Of a stretch of 64,000 nucleotides of DNA, positions 43,749 to 51,943 are shown in pieces. Numbering within the stretch: position 1 is the stretch's first letter; every line of letters begins with the position of its first letter. Under the pieces are notes generated by a model. It saw nothing but the letters and a program-made list of their open reading frames with translations, was not told the DNA's origin and searched no databases. The DNA is from Pseudomonas sp. NKUCC02_KPG (GTDB lineage Bacteria; Pseudomonadota; Gammaproteobacteria; Pseudomonadales; Pseudomonadaceae). A program made the translations under genes and the position numbers. Where the stretch lies: positions 1 to 64,000 of the forward strand of contig NZ_JAHKRC010000010.1 in assembly GCF_019345465.1 (NCBI RefSeq), written 5' to 3'.

Positions 43749-44846
43749 TCATGTCTGTGCCAGCAGCTGGACTCCCAGGTACAGGGCCAGCATGCCATTG
43801 AGGCTCAGCGGGTCCACGCCGCTCAATTCGGCGATACGTTCCATGCGATAGCGCAGGCTGTTGCGATGAATCCCCAGGGCGTCGGCACATGCCTGACTCT
43901 GGCCATCGTGATCACACCAGCTGCGCAACGTGGCAATCAGTTGGCCATTGGCGTCTTTGGCCACCACTTTGTGCAATGGCCCGAGCAATTCTTCCAGCGC
44001 ATCGTCATTGCGATGACGCCACAGCATCACCGGCAACCGGTAGCGATTGAGCGTCAGCAGGCGGGTCTGCGGCAGTACATCGCGACCATATGCCAGCAGA
44101 TCACCCACCCGTCGATAACAGCGGCGCAACCCCTTGAGTGCATCAGCCTGCCCGCCTGCGGCAATCCGCAAGACCTTCCAGCCCTGGCCGTCGAGCTTCT
44201 CCAGCAGCCGCATGTCATCCAGCGCAGTTGTTGCCGGCCGGCACCACAGCAGCGAGCCCGTGGCCGGGCTGACGCACCAGCTGTCCGGGTAGCGTGACTG
44301 CAGCCATACACTCAAGGCCTCTGCACTCTGCCCCTTGCCCAGCTCAAACAAATACGGAATCCGTGCCAGCTGGGGCTTGAGGCCCAATTGCTGGGCCTCG
44401 TCGATCAGTCGCGGCGAGTCGCCCCCTTCACTGAGCAGCAAAGCCACCAGATCGTCACAGCGTTGGCGCCGCCATTGTTGTTCCGCCTGCTGGTAACGCT
44501 GGCCCACCAGCATCTCGGCTGTCATGCGGACCAGCTCGGCGTAGGTACGTAGCAACTCGGGCTCGCCCGTCAGGCCCAGCACACCGATCAGTCGTTGATC
44601 GAGCAACAATGGCAAGTTGATACCCGGCTGCACGCCTTTCAGGCATTTGGCGGCCTGGGCATCGATTTCCACCACCCGTCCATTGGCCAGCACCAATTGC
44701 GCCCCTTCGTGCCGGGTATTGATACGCTCAGGCTCGCCACTGCCCAGGATCAGGCCCTGGCTGTCCATCACGTTTACGTTGTACGGCAAGATGGCCATCG
44801 CGCGATCCACGATGTCCTGCGCCAAATCATGGTCCAGTTCAAACAT
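43749..44846 (-). CDS. cdaR: CdaR-family sugar-diacid regulator
   Basis: A 365-residue CdaR/SdaR regulator. The N-terminal diacid-recognition domain (DHDLAQDIVDRAMAILPYNVNVMDSQGLILGSGEPERINTRHEGAQLVL) is followed by a GGDEF-like middle and a C-terminal PucR-type HTH (ACADALGIHRNSLRYRMERIAELSGVDP). E. coli CdaR activates glucarate, galactarate and glycerate genes with glycerate as effector. The adjacent glycerate kinase and divergent MFS gene are the likely targets. A TGCTGT-GCG-ACAGCA palindrome is in the divergent region. Confidence 0.9.
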   Translation of the reverse strand: MFELDHDLAQDIVDRAMAILPYNVNVMDSQGLILGSGEPERINTRHEGAQLVLANGRVVEIDAQAAKCLKGVQPGINLPLLLDQRLIGVLGLTGEPELLRTYAELVRMTAEMLVGQRYQQAEQQWRRQRCDDLVALLLSEGGDSPRLIDEAQQLGLKPQLARIPYLFELGKGQSAEALSVWLQSRYPDSWCVSPATGSLLWCRPATTALDDMRLLEKLDGQGWKVLRIAAGGQADALKGLRRCYRRVGDLLAYGRDVLPQTRLLTLNRYRLPVMLWRHRNDDALEELLGPLHKVVAKDANGQLIATLRSWCDHDGQSQACADALGIHRNSLRYRMERIAELSGVDPLSLNGMLALYLGVQLLAQT

Positions 44847-44899
44847 AGGGTGACAATCCTTGGATACATTTGTTCACGGGCACAGGCGACTCGGCAAAA

Positions 44900-44914
44900 T
44901 GCTGTGCGACAGCA
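44900..44914. promoter_or_regulatory. Palindrome in the cdaR-MFS divergent region
   Basis: TGCTGT-GCG-ACAGCA is a perfect 6-3-6 inverted repeat 54 bases from the cdaR-like start and 91 from the MFS ATG. Its position between the regulator and its probable target makes it a candidate CdaR operator; I know of no consensus for Pseudomonas to compare. Confidence 0.4.
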
Positions 44915-45004
44915 CAAAGACAGCGGCGTTGTGGTGACCGAGACTCAAGCTGCGGTCAACGTTACCCCTGGATCGTGAAAAAACATAATAAAGAGAGACA
45001 TAAG

Positions 45005-46321
45005 ATGTCACAGAGCGCCTCCGCATCGCCGATCAGCGATGACGATAAAAACGCCATCTACAAGCGCATCACCCTGCGTTTGATTCCCTTCATTTTTATC
45101 TGCTATCTGTTCAATTACCTGGACCGGGTAAACGTTGGCTTTGCCAAACTGCAGATGCTCGACGCACTCAAGTTCAGCGAAACCGTGTATGGCCTGGGTG
45201 CCGGTATTTTCTTCATTGGCTACGTGCTGTGCGGCGTACCCAGCAACCTGGCCTTGACCAGATTCGGTCCCCGGCGCTGGATCGCCGTGATGATGATCAG
45301 TTGGGGGACCCTGTCGACCTGCCTGATGTTTGTCACCACACCTACCGGGTTCTACACCCTGCGCCTGCTGACCGGTGCCGCTGAAGCGGGCTTCTTTCCG
45401 GGTGTGGTGCTGTACCTCTCGCAGTGGTTTCCCAGCTTTCGCCGGGGCCGGATCATGGCCCTGTTCATGTGTGCCATCCCTGTATCGGGCCTGATTGGCG
45501 GGCCATTCTCCGGCTGGATTCTCAGCCACTTCGCTGCAGGCCAGGGCGGCCTTGCCGGATGGCAGTGGATGTTCCTGCTGCAAGGCATTCCCACCGTCGT
45601 GCTGGGCGCCCTGGCAATTTTCTTGCTCAGTGACAGCTTTGCCAACGCCAAATGGCTGGGTGCCCATGAACGAGCGGTACTGGAAGCCGACCATCGCCTG
45701 GATGCCGACAGCAAACCCGCTTCATCGGCCACCGACTCGCTGTCGGCAGTGTTCAAAAACCCGGCCATCTGGGCTTTCGGCCTGATTTACTTCTGTATCC
45801 AGAGCGGCGTGTACGCCATCAACTTCTGGTTGCCGTCGATCATCAAGAACCTGGGCTTCAGCGATACCCTGGTGATCGGCTGGATCAGCGCGATTCCTTA
45901 TCTGCTGGCGGCAGTGTTCATGCTGCTGGTGGGCCGCTCGGCGGACTTGCACAAGGAGCGCCGCTGGCATCTGGTGGTACCGATGCTGATGGGCGCGGTG
46001 GGTCTGGTGATCGCGGTGAATTTTGCCGCGCACCCGGCGATTGCGATTCTGGGCCTGACCATTGCGACCATGGGCGCACTGACCGGCTTGCCGATGTTCT
46101 GGCCAGTACCTACTGCGATGCTCAGCGCGGGTGCAGCCGCTGGTGGCCTGGCACTGATCAACTCGATGGGGCAAATGGCCGGTTTCCTTAGCCCGTACCT
46201 GGTGGGCTTCGTAAAAGACGCCACCGGTTCCACGGACGCGGCCCTGTACTTCCTGGCCGCGGTGATTGTGGGCGGCAGCCTGCTGGCACTGCGCATGACC
46301 CGGGGCATTAAAACTCCATAA
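45005..46321 (+). CDS. MFS transporter (ACS family), probably glycerate/sugar-acid uptake
   Basis: A 438-residue MFS permease. The ATG at 45005 has AAAGAGAG upstream and begins the alignable sequence; an upstream in-frame start at 44870 has no family sequence. Marks are FICYLFNYLDRVNVGFAKLQMLDALKFSETVYGLGAGIFFIGYVLCGVPSNLALTRFG and RLLTGAAEAGFFPGVVLYLSQWFP, as in tartrate, phthalate and sugar-acid carriers. It is divergent from the cdaR-like gene next to glycerate kinase, so glycerate or an aldarate is the inferred cargo. Confidence 0.87.
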   Translation: MSQSASASPISDDDKNAIYKRITLRLIPFIFICYLFNYLDRVNVGFAKLQMLDALKFSETVYGLGAGIFFIGYVLCGVPSNLALTRFGPRRWIAVMMISWGTLSTCLMFVTTPTGFYTLRLLTGAAEAGFFPGVVLYLSQWFPSFRRGRIMALFMCAIPVSGLIGGPFSGWILSHFAAGQGGLAGWQWMFLLQGIPTVVLGALAIFLLSDSFANAKWLGAHERAVLEADHRLDADSKPASSATDSLSAVFKNPAIWAFGLIYFCIQSGVYAINFWLPSIIKNLGFSDTLVIGWISAIPYLLAAVFMLLVGRSADLHKERRWHLVVPMLMGAVGLVIAVNFAAHPAIAILGLTIATMGALTGLPMFWPVPTAMLSAGAAAGGLALINSMGQMAGFLSPYLVGFVKDATGSTDAALYFLAAVIVGGSLLALRMTRGIKTP

Positions 46322-46333
46322 TCAAGCACAGCC

Positions 46334-46422
46334 TGTGGGAGCCGGGCTTGCCCGCGATGGTAGCGCTGCGGTTTTACTCTGAAACCGGGTTGCCTGCTTC
46401 GCGAGCAAGCCCGCTCCCACAG
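46334..46422. repeat. REP doublet (REPIN-like)
   Basis: Two inverted REP copies, TGTGGGAGCCGGGCTTGCCC at 46334 and TTCGCGAGCAAGCCCGCTCC near 46398, flank about 40 unique bases. This is the mobile REPIN arrangement of fluorescent pseudomonads. It lies between the MFS gene and the first rarD gene. Confidence 0.75.
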
Positions 46423-46512
46423 ACATTCATAATCAAGGATTTGCCCTACAGCTCACAGAGCCTCAAGCTACGCACTTCTAATAATCAAAATGCGTGTTTC
46501 AACGAGGCTGTT

Positions 46513-47397
46513 GTGTCCAAAGGTATTGTTCTGTCTGTTCTGGCATCGAGCCTGTTCGGTGTCATGTATTACTTCACATCCCTGCTCTGGCCCTTGAGCG
46601 GAGCTGAAATCTTCGGCTGGCGGATGCTCCTGACCCTGCCCTGCATGACGCTGTTCATGTGTTTTTCCGGTGACTGGCGGCTGGTGCCGGTGATTTTCTC
46701 GCGGCTGCGTCAGCAACCGAAGTTCTTCGCCGTGCTCGTCGCGTCCAGTGCACTGGTGGGCGTTCAGCTCTGGCTGTTTCTGTGGGCGCCGCTCAATGGC
46801 CACAGCCTTGACGTATCGCTGGGTTATTTCCTGCTGCCGCTGACCATGCTTCTGACCGGTCGCCTGGTGTATGGCGAGCAACTGTCCCATCTGCAGAAAA
46901 TCGCCGCGGCACTGGCAACCCTCGGGGTCGCCAACGAGGTGTACCGCGTGGGCGGGTTCTCCTGGACCACTCTGGTGGTGGCCATTGGTTACCCCTTGTA
47001 CTTCGTGCTGCGCAAGCGTGCAGGCACCGACAACCTAGGCGGCCTGTGGGCTGACATGCTGCTGCTGATACCTGTGGCGTGGTGGTTTGTACAAAGTGGT
47101 GAGCAAGGGTTTGAGGTGGCCAGCCATCGCCCTGCCCTGTACGCGCTCATTCCAATCCTGGGGGGCATCAGTGCCCTGGCGCTGATCAGTTACATCCTGG
47201 CCAGCCGGATGCTGGCGTTCAGCCTCTTCGGTTTGCTCAGCTATGTCGAACCCGTGTTGCTGGTGCTGGTTGCATTGCTGCTGGGCGAAAGCATTACTGC
47301 GGGCCAATGGATGACCTATCTGCCGATCTGGTTGGCCGTGGGGGTGTTGATGTTCGAAGGGTTCAAGCACCTGGTGCGTCAACGCCGATCCATGTAA
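46513..47397 (+). CDS. rarD: RarD-type EamA permease, first tandem copy
   Basis: A 294-residue DMT-superfamily membrane protein with 10 hydrophobic segments, of the RarD (chloramphenicol-sensitive) group. The start is a GTG at 46513 preceded by GAGG, at the same point as the second copy, which also begins GTG-TCN-AAA-GGT. SLLWPLSGAEIFGWRMLLTLPCMTLFM and LNGHSLDVSLGYFLLPLTMLLTGRLVYGEQLSHLQKIAAALATLGV are diagnostic. Its export substrate is unknown. The next gene is a close paralogue. Confidence 0.87.
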   Translation: MSKGIVLSVLASSLFGVMYYFTSLLWPLSGAEIFGWRMLLTLPCMTLFMCFSGDWRLVPVIFSRLRQQPKFFAVLVASSALVGVQLWLFLWAPLNGHSLDVSLGYFLLPLTMLLTGRLVYGEQLSHLQKIAAALATLGVANEVYRVGGFSWTTLVVAIGYPLYFVLRKRAGTDNLGGLWADMLLLIPVAWWFVQSGEQGFEVASHRPALYALIPILGGISALALISYILASRMLAFSLFGLLSYVEPVLLVLVALLLGESITAGQWMTYLPIWLAVGVLMFEGFKHLVRQRRSM

Positions 47398-47717
47398 ACG
47401 GGTTGAATGCGAGGGGGTGGGCTGGCTCTCTGCTCAGGCGACTCGGCCTGCCAAAACCACCGGGGCGATGCTTTCGCGAGCAAGCCCGGCCCCACAGCAC
47501 TTGATAGCAAGCTACCGTTAATCAGTTTTTTCAACAACACGAACGCTCGTTTAAAACGACTTTGGCCCAGTATTTGCTTGGTGTTTTACAAGTTGAACCG
47601 CCTCAACAAGAATGACTCCCAAGTAATTGGTTTAAAAGACATTTGCCACCGACAACCAACAGCCTCAAGCTACGTGCCCACTCAAACGAGTAACGTTGTA
47701 GATCCATTGAGGTTGTT
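47398..47717. other. Intergenic region between the rarD copies
   Basis: No coding frame is convincing. The region holds a REP copy at 47474-47497 and an AT-rich stretch with a possible promoter before the second rarD. The 13-base string GCCTCAAGCTACG occurs here (near 47663) and also in the leader of the first copy (near 46459), so part of the upstream region may have been duplicated with the gene. Confidence 0.35.
47474..47497. repeat. REP palindrome
   Basis: TCGCGAGCAAGCCCGGCCCC followed by ACAG, a diverged inverted REP copy in the rarD-rarD spacer. Confidence 0.7.
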
Positions 47718-48599
47718 GTGTCTAAAGGTATTGTTCTATCGATTTTGGCTTCCTGCCTGTTCGGCGTCTTGTACTACTTCACTTCCGTTCTTTGGCCCCT
47801 TGATGGCCAGGAAATCTTCGGCTGGCGAATACTGATCTCGCTTCCCTTCATGACCCTGTTTATATGCCTCTCCGGCGACTGGAAATGGGTTCCTATAATT
47901 TTCAATCGTTTACGCGACAAACCTCTACTGATTCCTTGTGTACTGCTGACCAGCTTCCTGGTTGGCCTGCAGCTGTGGATGTTCATGTGGGGGCCGCTCA
48001 ACGGGCATGGCCTGGATGTGTCGCTGGGCTACTTCCTGTTGCCACTGACGATGATCCTCACCGGGCGCATCGTCTACGGCGAGCACTTGTCCCACTTGCA
48101 GAAAATAGCCACGGCCCTGGCCGTGATCGGCGTGGCCAATGAGTTGTATCGCACGGGCGGGTTTTCCTGGACGACACTGGTCGTGGCCATCGGTTACCCG
48201 ATGTACTTCGTATTGCGCAAAAAGATCGGCATCGACAACCTGGGCGGCCTGTGGCTGGACATGCTGTTGATGGTCCCGGCAGCCCTCTGGTTTGTGCTGG
48301 CCGGCCCCCATGTCGACCTTGGCGAACAGCGCCAGGCGCTTTATCTGCTGGTACCGCTCATGGGCATCATCAGTGCGGCCGCAGGGTTCTCGTACATCCT
48401 GGCCAGTCGCTTGCTGCCGTTCAGCCTGTTTGGCCTGCTCAGTTACGTCGAGCCTGTGCTGCTGGTCGCCGTGGCCCTGTTGCTGGGCGACAGCCTGGAA
48501 GACGGTCAATGGCTGACCTATGGTCCGATCTGGCTCGCGGTGGTCGTCTTGATTATTGAAGGATTGAAGCACGTGAGCCGCCAGCGCCGCTCCATCTAA
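47718..48599 (+). CDS. rarD: RarD-type EamA permease, second tandem copy
   Basis: A 293-residue paralogue of the preceding gene, with long identical blocks (GKIVLS, FGLLSYVEPVLLV, LGYFLLPLTM, GFSWTTLVVAIGYP) and the same GTG start with GAGG in front. The C-terminal RQRRSI matches RQRRSM in the first copy. Ten membrane segments are visible. The pair probably arose by tandem duplication and then diverged mostly in the hydrophobic core and the sixth to seventh segments. The gene is convergent with the sensor kinase gene, 16 bases away. Confidence 0.87.
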   Translation: MSKGIVLSILASCLFGVLYYFTSVLWPLDGQEIFGWRILISLPFMTLFICLSGDWKWVPIIFNRLRDKPLLIPCVLLTSFLVGLQLWMFMWGPLNGHGLDVSLGYFLLPLTMILTGRIVYGEHLSHLQKIATALAVIGVANELYRTGGFSWTTLVVAIGYPMYFVLRKKIGIDNLGGLWLDMLLMVPAALWFVLAGPHVDLGEQRQALYLLVPLMGIISAAAGFSYILASRLLPFSLFGLLSYVEPVLLVAVALLLGDSLEDGQWLTYGPIWLAVVVLIIEGLKHVSRQRRSI

Positions 48600-48615
48600 G
48601 CCGCAACACCTCGCT

Positions 48616-49911
48616 TCAAGCCGGTAACCAGAGCTTGAAGCGAGCACCGCCCATAGGCGATTGCTCCACGCTCAGCGTGCCGCCCTGGGCTTGCAGGGCA
48701 CGCCGACTGATCGCCAGTCCCAGGCCAAAGCCGCCGGTAGCCCGGTCCCGGCTGCGATCCAGGCGATAGAACGGCTCAAAGATCCTTTCCCGTTCTTGCT
48801 CGGGAATTCCGATGCCATCGTCATCCACCCACAGTTCACAGCCCTGGGAGGTGACATTCACGCCCACCTGAATTCGCCTGTCGCAGTAACGCATGGCATT
48901 GCGCAGCAGGTTTTGCAGGGCCCGCGCAGTCAGGCGCGGATCAAGGGCGAAGCGTTCCTGGGCGCCTTGCAACAGCACGTCCAGCACAATATCGGGGGCC
49001 TCCAGCTCTTCATCGAAGCTGCCAAGGATGCTGTCGATAAATTCATCGAGCGACACCTCCACCCTCTCTGGAACCAATGCAGGGTTTTGCAGGCGGCTGA
49101 AAGACAGCAGTTCCAGTACCAGCTCATCCAGTTCGCGGATATGCCCCACCAACACTTGCAAGCGCTCGCGACTGCCATCCGGCAAGTCGTCGCACAGCAC
49201 CAGCGCCAGGCCAAAGTCCAGGCGGGTCAAGGGCGTGCGCAATTCATGGGACACCGCGTTCAACAAGTCGCGCTGCTGATTGAGCAGGTGCTCGACATCC
49301 TGGGCCATTGCATCGAATACCGTGGCCAGGCCATGAATGTTCGAGCGTTGGGATATCTGCGTACGCTCGCTCAGCTGCCCCTGACCGATGCGCTCCGCCG
49401 TGAGTTTGAGGCGCTCCAGATCACGCCAGTGCGGGCGCAGCCACAACAGCAGGCCGCCCAGCAATGCCGCGCCAATCAGGACGTTGATACTCCAATACAA
49501 CACACTCATGTCGAAGGGGTCCGGAGGCATCACCCATTCAATCGCCAGTTGTTCGTCCAGCGGAGAAACCACCAGCGTGCGCCAGCCCCAATCGCCGATG
49601 CGCAACACACCCTTGCCTTGCTGCAATTGGCGTTGCTCCTGGACGCTGAACTTGGCATCCGTAATGGGCAGCAGATTGACCTTCATCGGCTCAAACTGCG
49701 CGTCAAGTTCGCGGGCAAGGGCTGGCCATTGCTCTGGGGGCAGATGATGGAACTGTTTGACCAGCAGGGTCTGCATGCCCCGCGACATATCGACGTTGTA
49801 GTTCATGAAGCGATCATGAAACAGCGACACGATCACCCCGGGCACCAGGTAACTGGCCAGGGCGAACGTCACGATGGTCACGAGGTACAGGCGTATCAGA
49901 ATCTTCAACAT
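48616..49911 (-). CDS. rstB: RstB-like sensor histidine kinase
   Basis: A 431-residue inner-membrane sensor kinase. The start at 49911 (MLKILIRLYLVT) leads into a first membrane segment, a periplasmic domain of about 110 residues, and a second segment near 140-160. A HAMP linker, the H-box NAVSHELRTPLTRLDF and ATPase motifs NLLRNAMRY, DDDGIGIPEQERERIFEPFYR and GFGLGLAISRR follow. The layout and the partner regulator match RstAB. It starts 4 bases after the regulator stop. The pair is divergent from a MexCD-like efflux operon and probably controls it. Confidence 0.87.
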   Translation of the reverse strand: MLKILIRLYLVTIVTFALASYLVPGVIVSLFHDRFMNYNVDMSRGMQTLLVKQFHHLPPEQWPALARELDAQFEPMKVNLLPITDAKFSVQEQRQLQQGKGVLRIGDWGWRTLVVSPLDEQLAIEWVMPPDPFDMSVLYWSINVLIGAALLGGLLLWLRPHWRDLERLKLTAERIGQGQLSERTQISQRSNIHGLATVFDAMAQDVEHLLNQQRDLLNAVSHELRTPLTRLDFGLALVLCDDLPDGSRERLQVLVGHIRELDELVLELLSFSRLQNPALVPERVEVSLDEFIDSILGSFDEELEAPDIVLDVLLQGAQERFALDPRLTARALQNLLRNAMRYCDRRIQVGVNVTSQGCELWVDDDGIGIPEQERERIFEPFYRLDRSRDRATGGFGLGLAISRRALQAQGGTLSVEQSPMGGARFKLWLPA

Positions 49912-49915
49912 GGGT

Positions 49916-50617
49916 TCAGCATTCCCATTCCGAGCGGCTGAACAGGTAGCCCTTGCCCCACACGGTCTTGATCTTGCGCGCTTCACCGGCGCAGTCATCG
50001 AACTTGCGCCGCAACTTGGAGATCGCCACATCCACCGAACGGTCCGTGCCGTTGAACTCGATGCCCCGCAGACGCTGCAGGATCTGATCACGGCTCAGCA
50101 CTTCGCCGGCATGCCGCGCCAGCACCACCAGCAGGTTGTACTCACCACTGGACAACTCGATGATCTGTCCGCGCCAATTGACGGTGCGCTCTGACAAGTC
50201 GATGCACAGATTGCCAATGGTGATGCGGTCAATGGCCATTTGAGGCTCGGTCAGGCTGCTGCGACGCAAAAGCGTGCGCACACGGGCCAGCAATACACGG
50301 GGCTCGCAAGGTTTTGTCACATAATCATCTGCACCCATCTCTAGCCCCAGCACCTGATCATGACTATCGTCGCGGGCTGTCAACATCAGGATCGGCAGAC
50401 TGGCAGACTCGGTTCGCAGCAAGCGACAGACTTGCAGACCATCGAGCCCAGGTAACATCAGGTCAAGAATGACCAGATCCGGAGGGTTGCTTCTTGCTCT
50501 GTCACACACTTGATCGCCGCGGGCAATCACGCTGACCTGATAGCCATTGCGCTCCAGGTAGCTGGCAATCAGCTCCGACAGCGCGGCGTCGTCTTCGACC
50601 AGCAAAATAGTGGGCAT
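49916..50617 (-). CDS. rstA: RstA-like OmpR-family response regulator
   Basis: A 233-residue OmpR/PhoB regulator starting at the ATG at 50617 (MPTILLVEDD). The receiver has phosphoacceptor D52 in LVILDLMLPGLDG and the TKP switch lysine; the winged helix includes GEVLSRDQILQRLRGIEFNGTDRSVDVAISKLRRKFDD and ends VWGKGYLFSRSEWE. RSVDVAIS.LR and KGYLFAP/SRS.WE endings are close to E. coli RstA. Three in-phase TTCACA repeats lie in the 169-base region it shares with the divergent RND genes, a plausible binding site. Confidence 0.88.
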   Translation of the reverse strand: MPTILLVEDDAALSELIASYLERNGYQVSVIARGDQVCDRARSNPPDLVILDLMLPGLDGLQVCRLLRTESASLPILMLTARDDSHDQVLGLEMGADDYVTKPCEPRVLLARVRTLLRRSSLTEPQMAIDRITIGNLCIDLSERTVNWRGQIIELSSGEYNLLVVLARHAGEVLSRDQILQRLRGIEFNGTDRSVDVAISKLRRKFDDCAGEARKIKTVWGKGYLFSRSEWEC

Positions 50618-50682
50618 AATCAATGCTTACAACCGGGGAAAACCCGAAGGATATACAACCTTACAAGGATAGGAGCAGAACC

Positions 50683-50719
50683 TTCACACTTTTTCACATA
50701 CCCCCTACATTGCTTCACA
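50683..50719. promoter_or_regulatory. In-phase TTCACA direct repeats
   Basis: TTCACA occurs at 50683, 50693 and 50714. The offsets of 10 and 21 bases put all three on one face of the helix, as expected for tandem binding of an OmpR-type regulator. A related TACAACC-TTACAAGG stretch at 50654-50668 lies upstream. The site is between the rstA-like gene and the efflux genes, so autoregulation plus pump control is inferred. Confidence 0.5.
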
Positions 50720-50786
50720 ACGCCTCTTGCGTGCTGCGCTTAGCATGCCTACAGAAACATCCCGCTTATTTAAGAAGGCACGATCG

Positions 50787-51941
50787 TTGAAAAAGCTCTT
50801 CGCCCCGCTATTCCTTACGGCGCTGGCCCTGACCCTCAGCGCCTGCGATAAAAGCCCGGTCGCTGAGACCAAACCTCCCATGACCAAGGTACGCACCGAA
50901 GTCATCGCCACCGCGCCCTTGTCCGTCAGCAACGAGCTGAGCGGCCGGGTGGTTGCTCCCCGCGTGGCGCAAGTCAGTGCCCGGGTTGCCGGTGTCGTGC
51001 TCAAGCGCGTGTTCACCGAAGGCACCGAGGTGAAACAGGGTGATGTCCTGTTTCTGATTGATCCGGCGCCTTTCAAGGCTGACCTGGACAGCGCGCAGGC
51101 CGCCTTGAGCAAGTCCCAGGCTGTTGCCTTGCAGGCAAAACTGCAGGACCAGCGCTATGGCGAGCTGATAGCAATCAACGCGATCAGCCGTCAGGACCAT
51201 GACAATGCGCGCGCTGCGGCACAGCAGGCCAATGCCGATGTGGCCGCCAATCAGGCTGCGCTTCAGCGCGCCAGGCTGAACCTGGGTTATGCCACCGTTA
51301 CAGCACCCATCTCGGGGCGCATTGGCCGTGCACTGGTCACGGAAGGCGCTCTGGTCGGCCAGGGTGAAGTCACGCCGCTGGCCCGTATCCAGCAACTCAA
51401 TCCGATTCATGTCGACCTGACGCAGTCCACCCGCGATCTGGACAACCTGCGCGAAGCATTCCGCGCCGGGGAGCTGCAGCAAGTCGGCAAGCAACAGGCA
51501 AAGGCCACATTGATTCGGGACAACGGCAGCCTTTATCCGTTGCCGGGCAAACTGCTGTTCACCGATGTGACGGTTGACCCGAGCACCGGACAAATCATTC
51601 TGCGCAGCGAGTTCCCGAATCCTGACTACGATCTTTTGCCAGGCAGTTTTGTGCGGGTTCGACTGGAGCAGGCGTTCAAAAAGGAAGGCATCAGCGTGCC
51701 GCAGCGGGCAATCATGCGTGACAGCGCAGGGATCGCCCAGGTGCTGCTGGTCGATGCCGATAACCGCGTGCACCTGCAGGCGGTTCAACTGGGCAGTGCG
51801 CAAAATGATCGCTGGGCCGTGACCTCCGGCCTGAAGGCCGGTGACCGCATCGTCACTGAAGGCCTGCAGCACGCCCGCCCGGGTGAGCAGGTACAAATCG
51901 ATGACCCCACACTCCCTCTCGCACACTCCACGGATCGGTGA
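50787..51941 (+). CDS. RND efflux periplasmic adaptor (MexC-like lipoprotein)
   Basis: A membrane-fusion protein of about 384 residues. I prefer the TTG at 50787 because AAGG lies 8 bases upstream and it yields an exact lipoprotein signal ending LTLSAC; in-frame ATGs at 50745 and 50727 would add polar residues before it. Domains in order: lipoyl half (VSARVAGVVLKRVFTEGTEVKQGDVLFLIDP), a helical hairpin rich in Ala/Gln, lipoyl half 2 (LGYATVTAPISGRIGRALVTEGALVG), then beta-barrel and proximal parts. It joins the RND pump encoded directly downstream to an outer-membrane channel. Confidence 0.88.
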   Translation: MKKLFAPLFLTALALTLSACDKSPVAETKPPMTKVRTEVIATAPLSVSNELSGRVVAPRVAQVSARVAGVVLKRVFTEGTEVKQGDVLFLIDPAPFKADLDSAQAALSKSQAVALQAKLQDQRYGELIAINAISRQDHDNARAAAQQANADVAANQAALQRARLNLGYATVTAPISGRIGRALVTEGALVGQGEVTPLARIQQLNPIHVDLTQSTRDLDNLREAFRAGELQQVGKQQAKATLIRDNGSLYPLPGKLLFTDVTVDPSTGQIILRSEFPNPDYDLLPGSFVRVRLEQAFKKEGISVPQRAIMRDSAGIAQVLLVDADNRVHLQAVQLGSAQNDRWAVTSGLKAGDRIVTEGLQHARPGEQVQIDDPTLPLAHSTDR

Positions 51942-51943
51942 GC

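Noticed and set aside
42591..44297. 568-codon plus-strand frame spanning glycerate kinase and cdaR
   Set aside because: Crosses two real genes and their REP-containing gap in antisense; composition effect only.
48661..49941. 426-codon plus-strand frame opposite the sensor kinase
   Set aside because: Antisense to a complete histidine kinase; no family resemblance.
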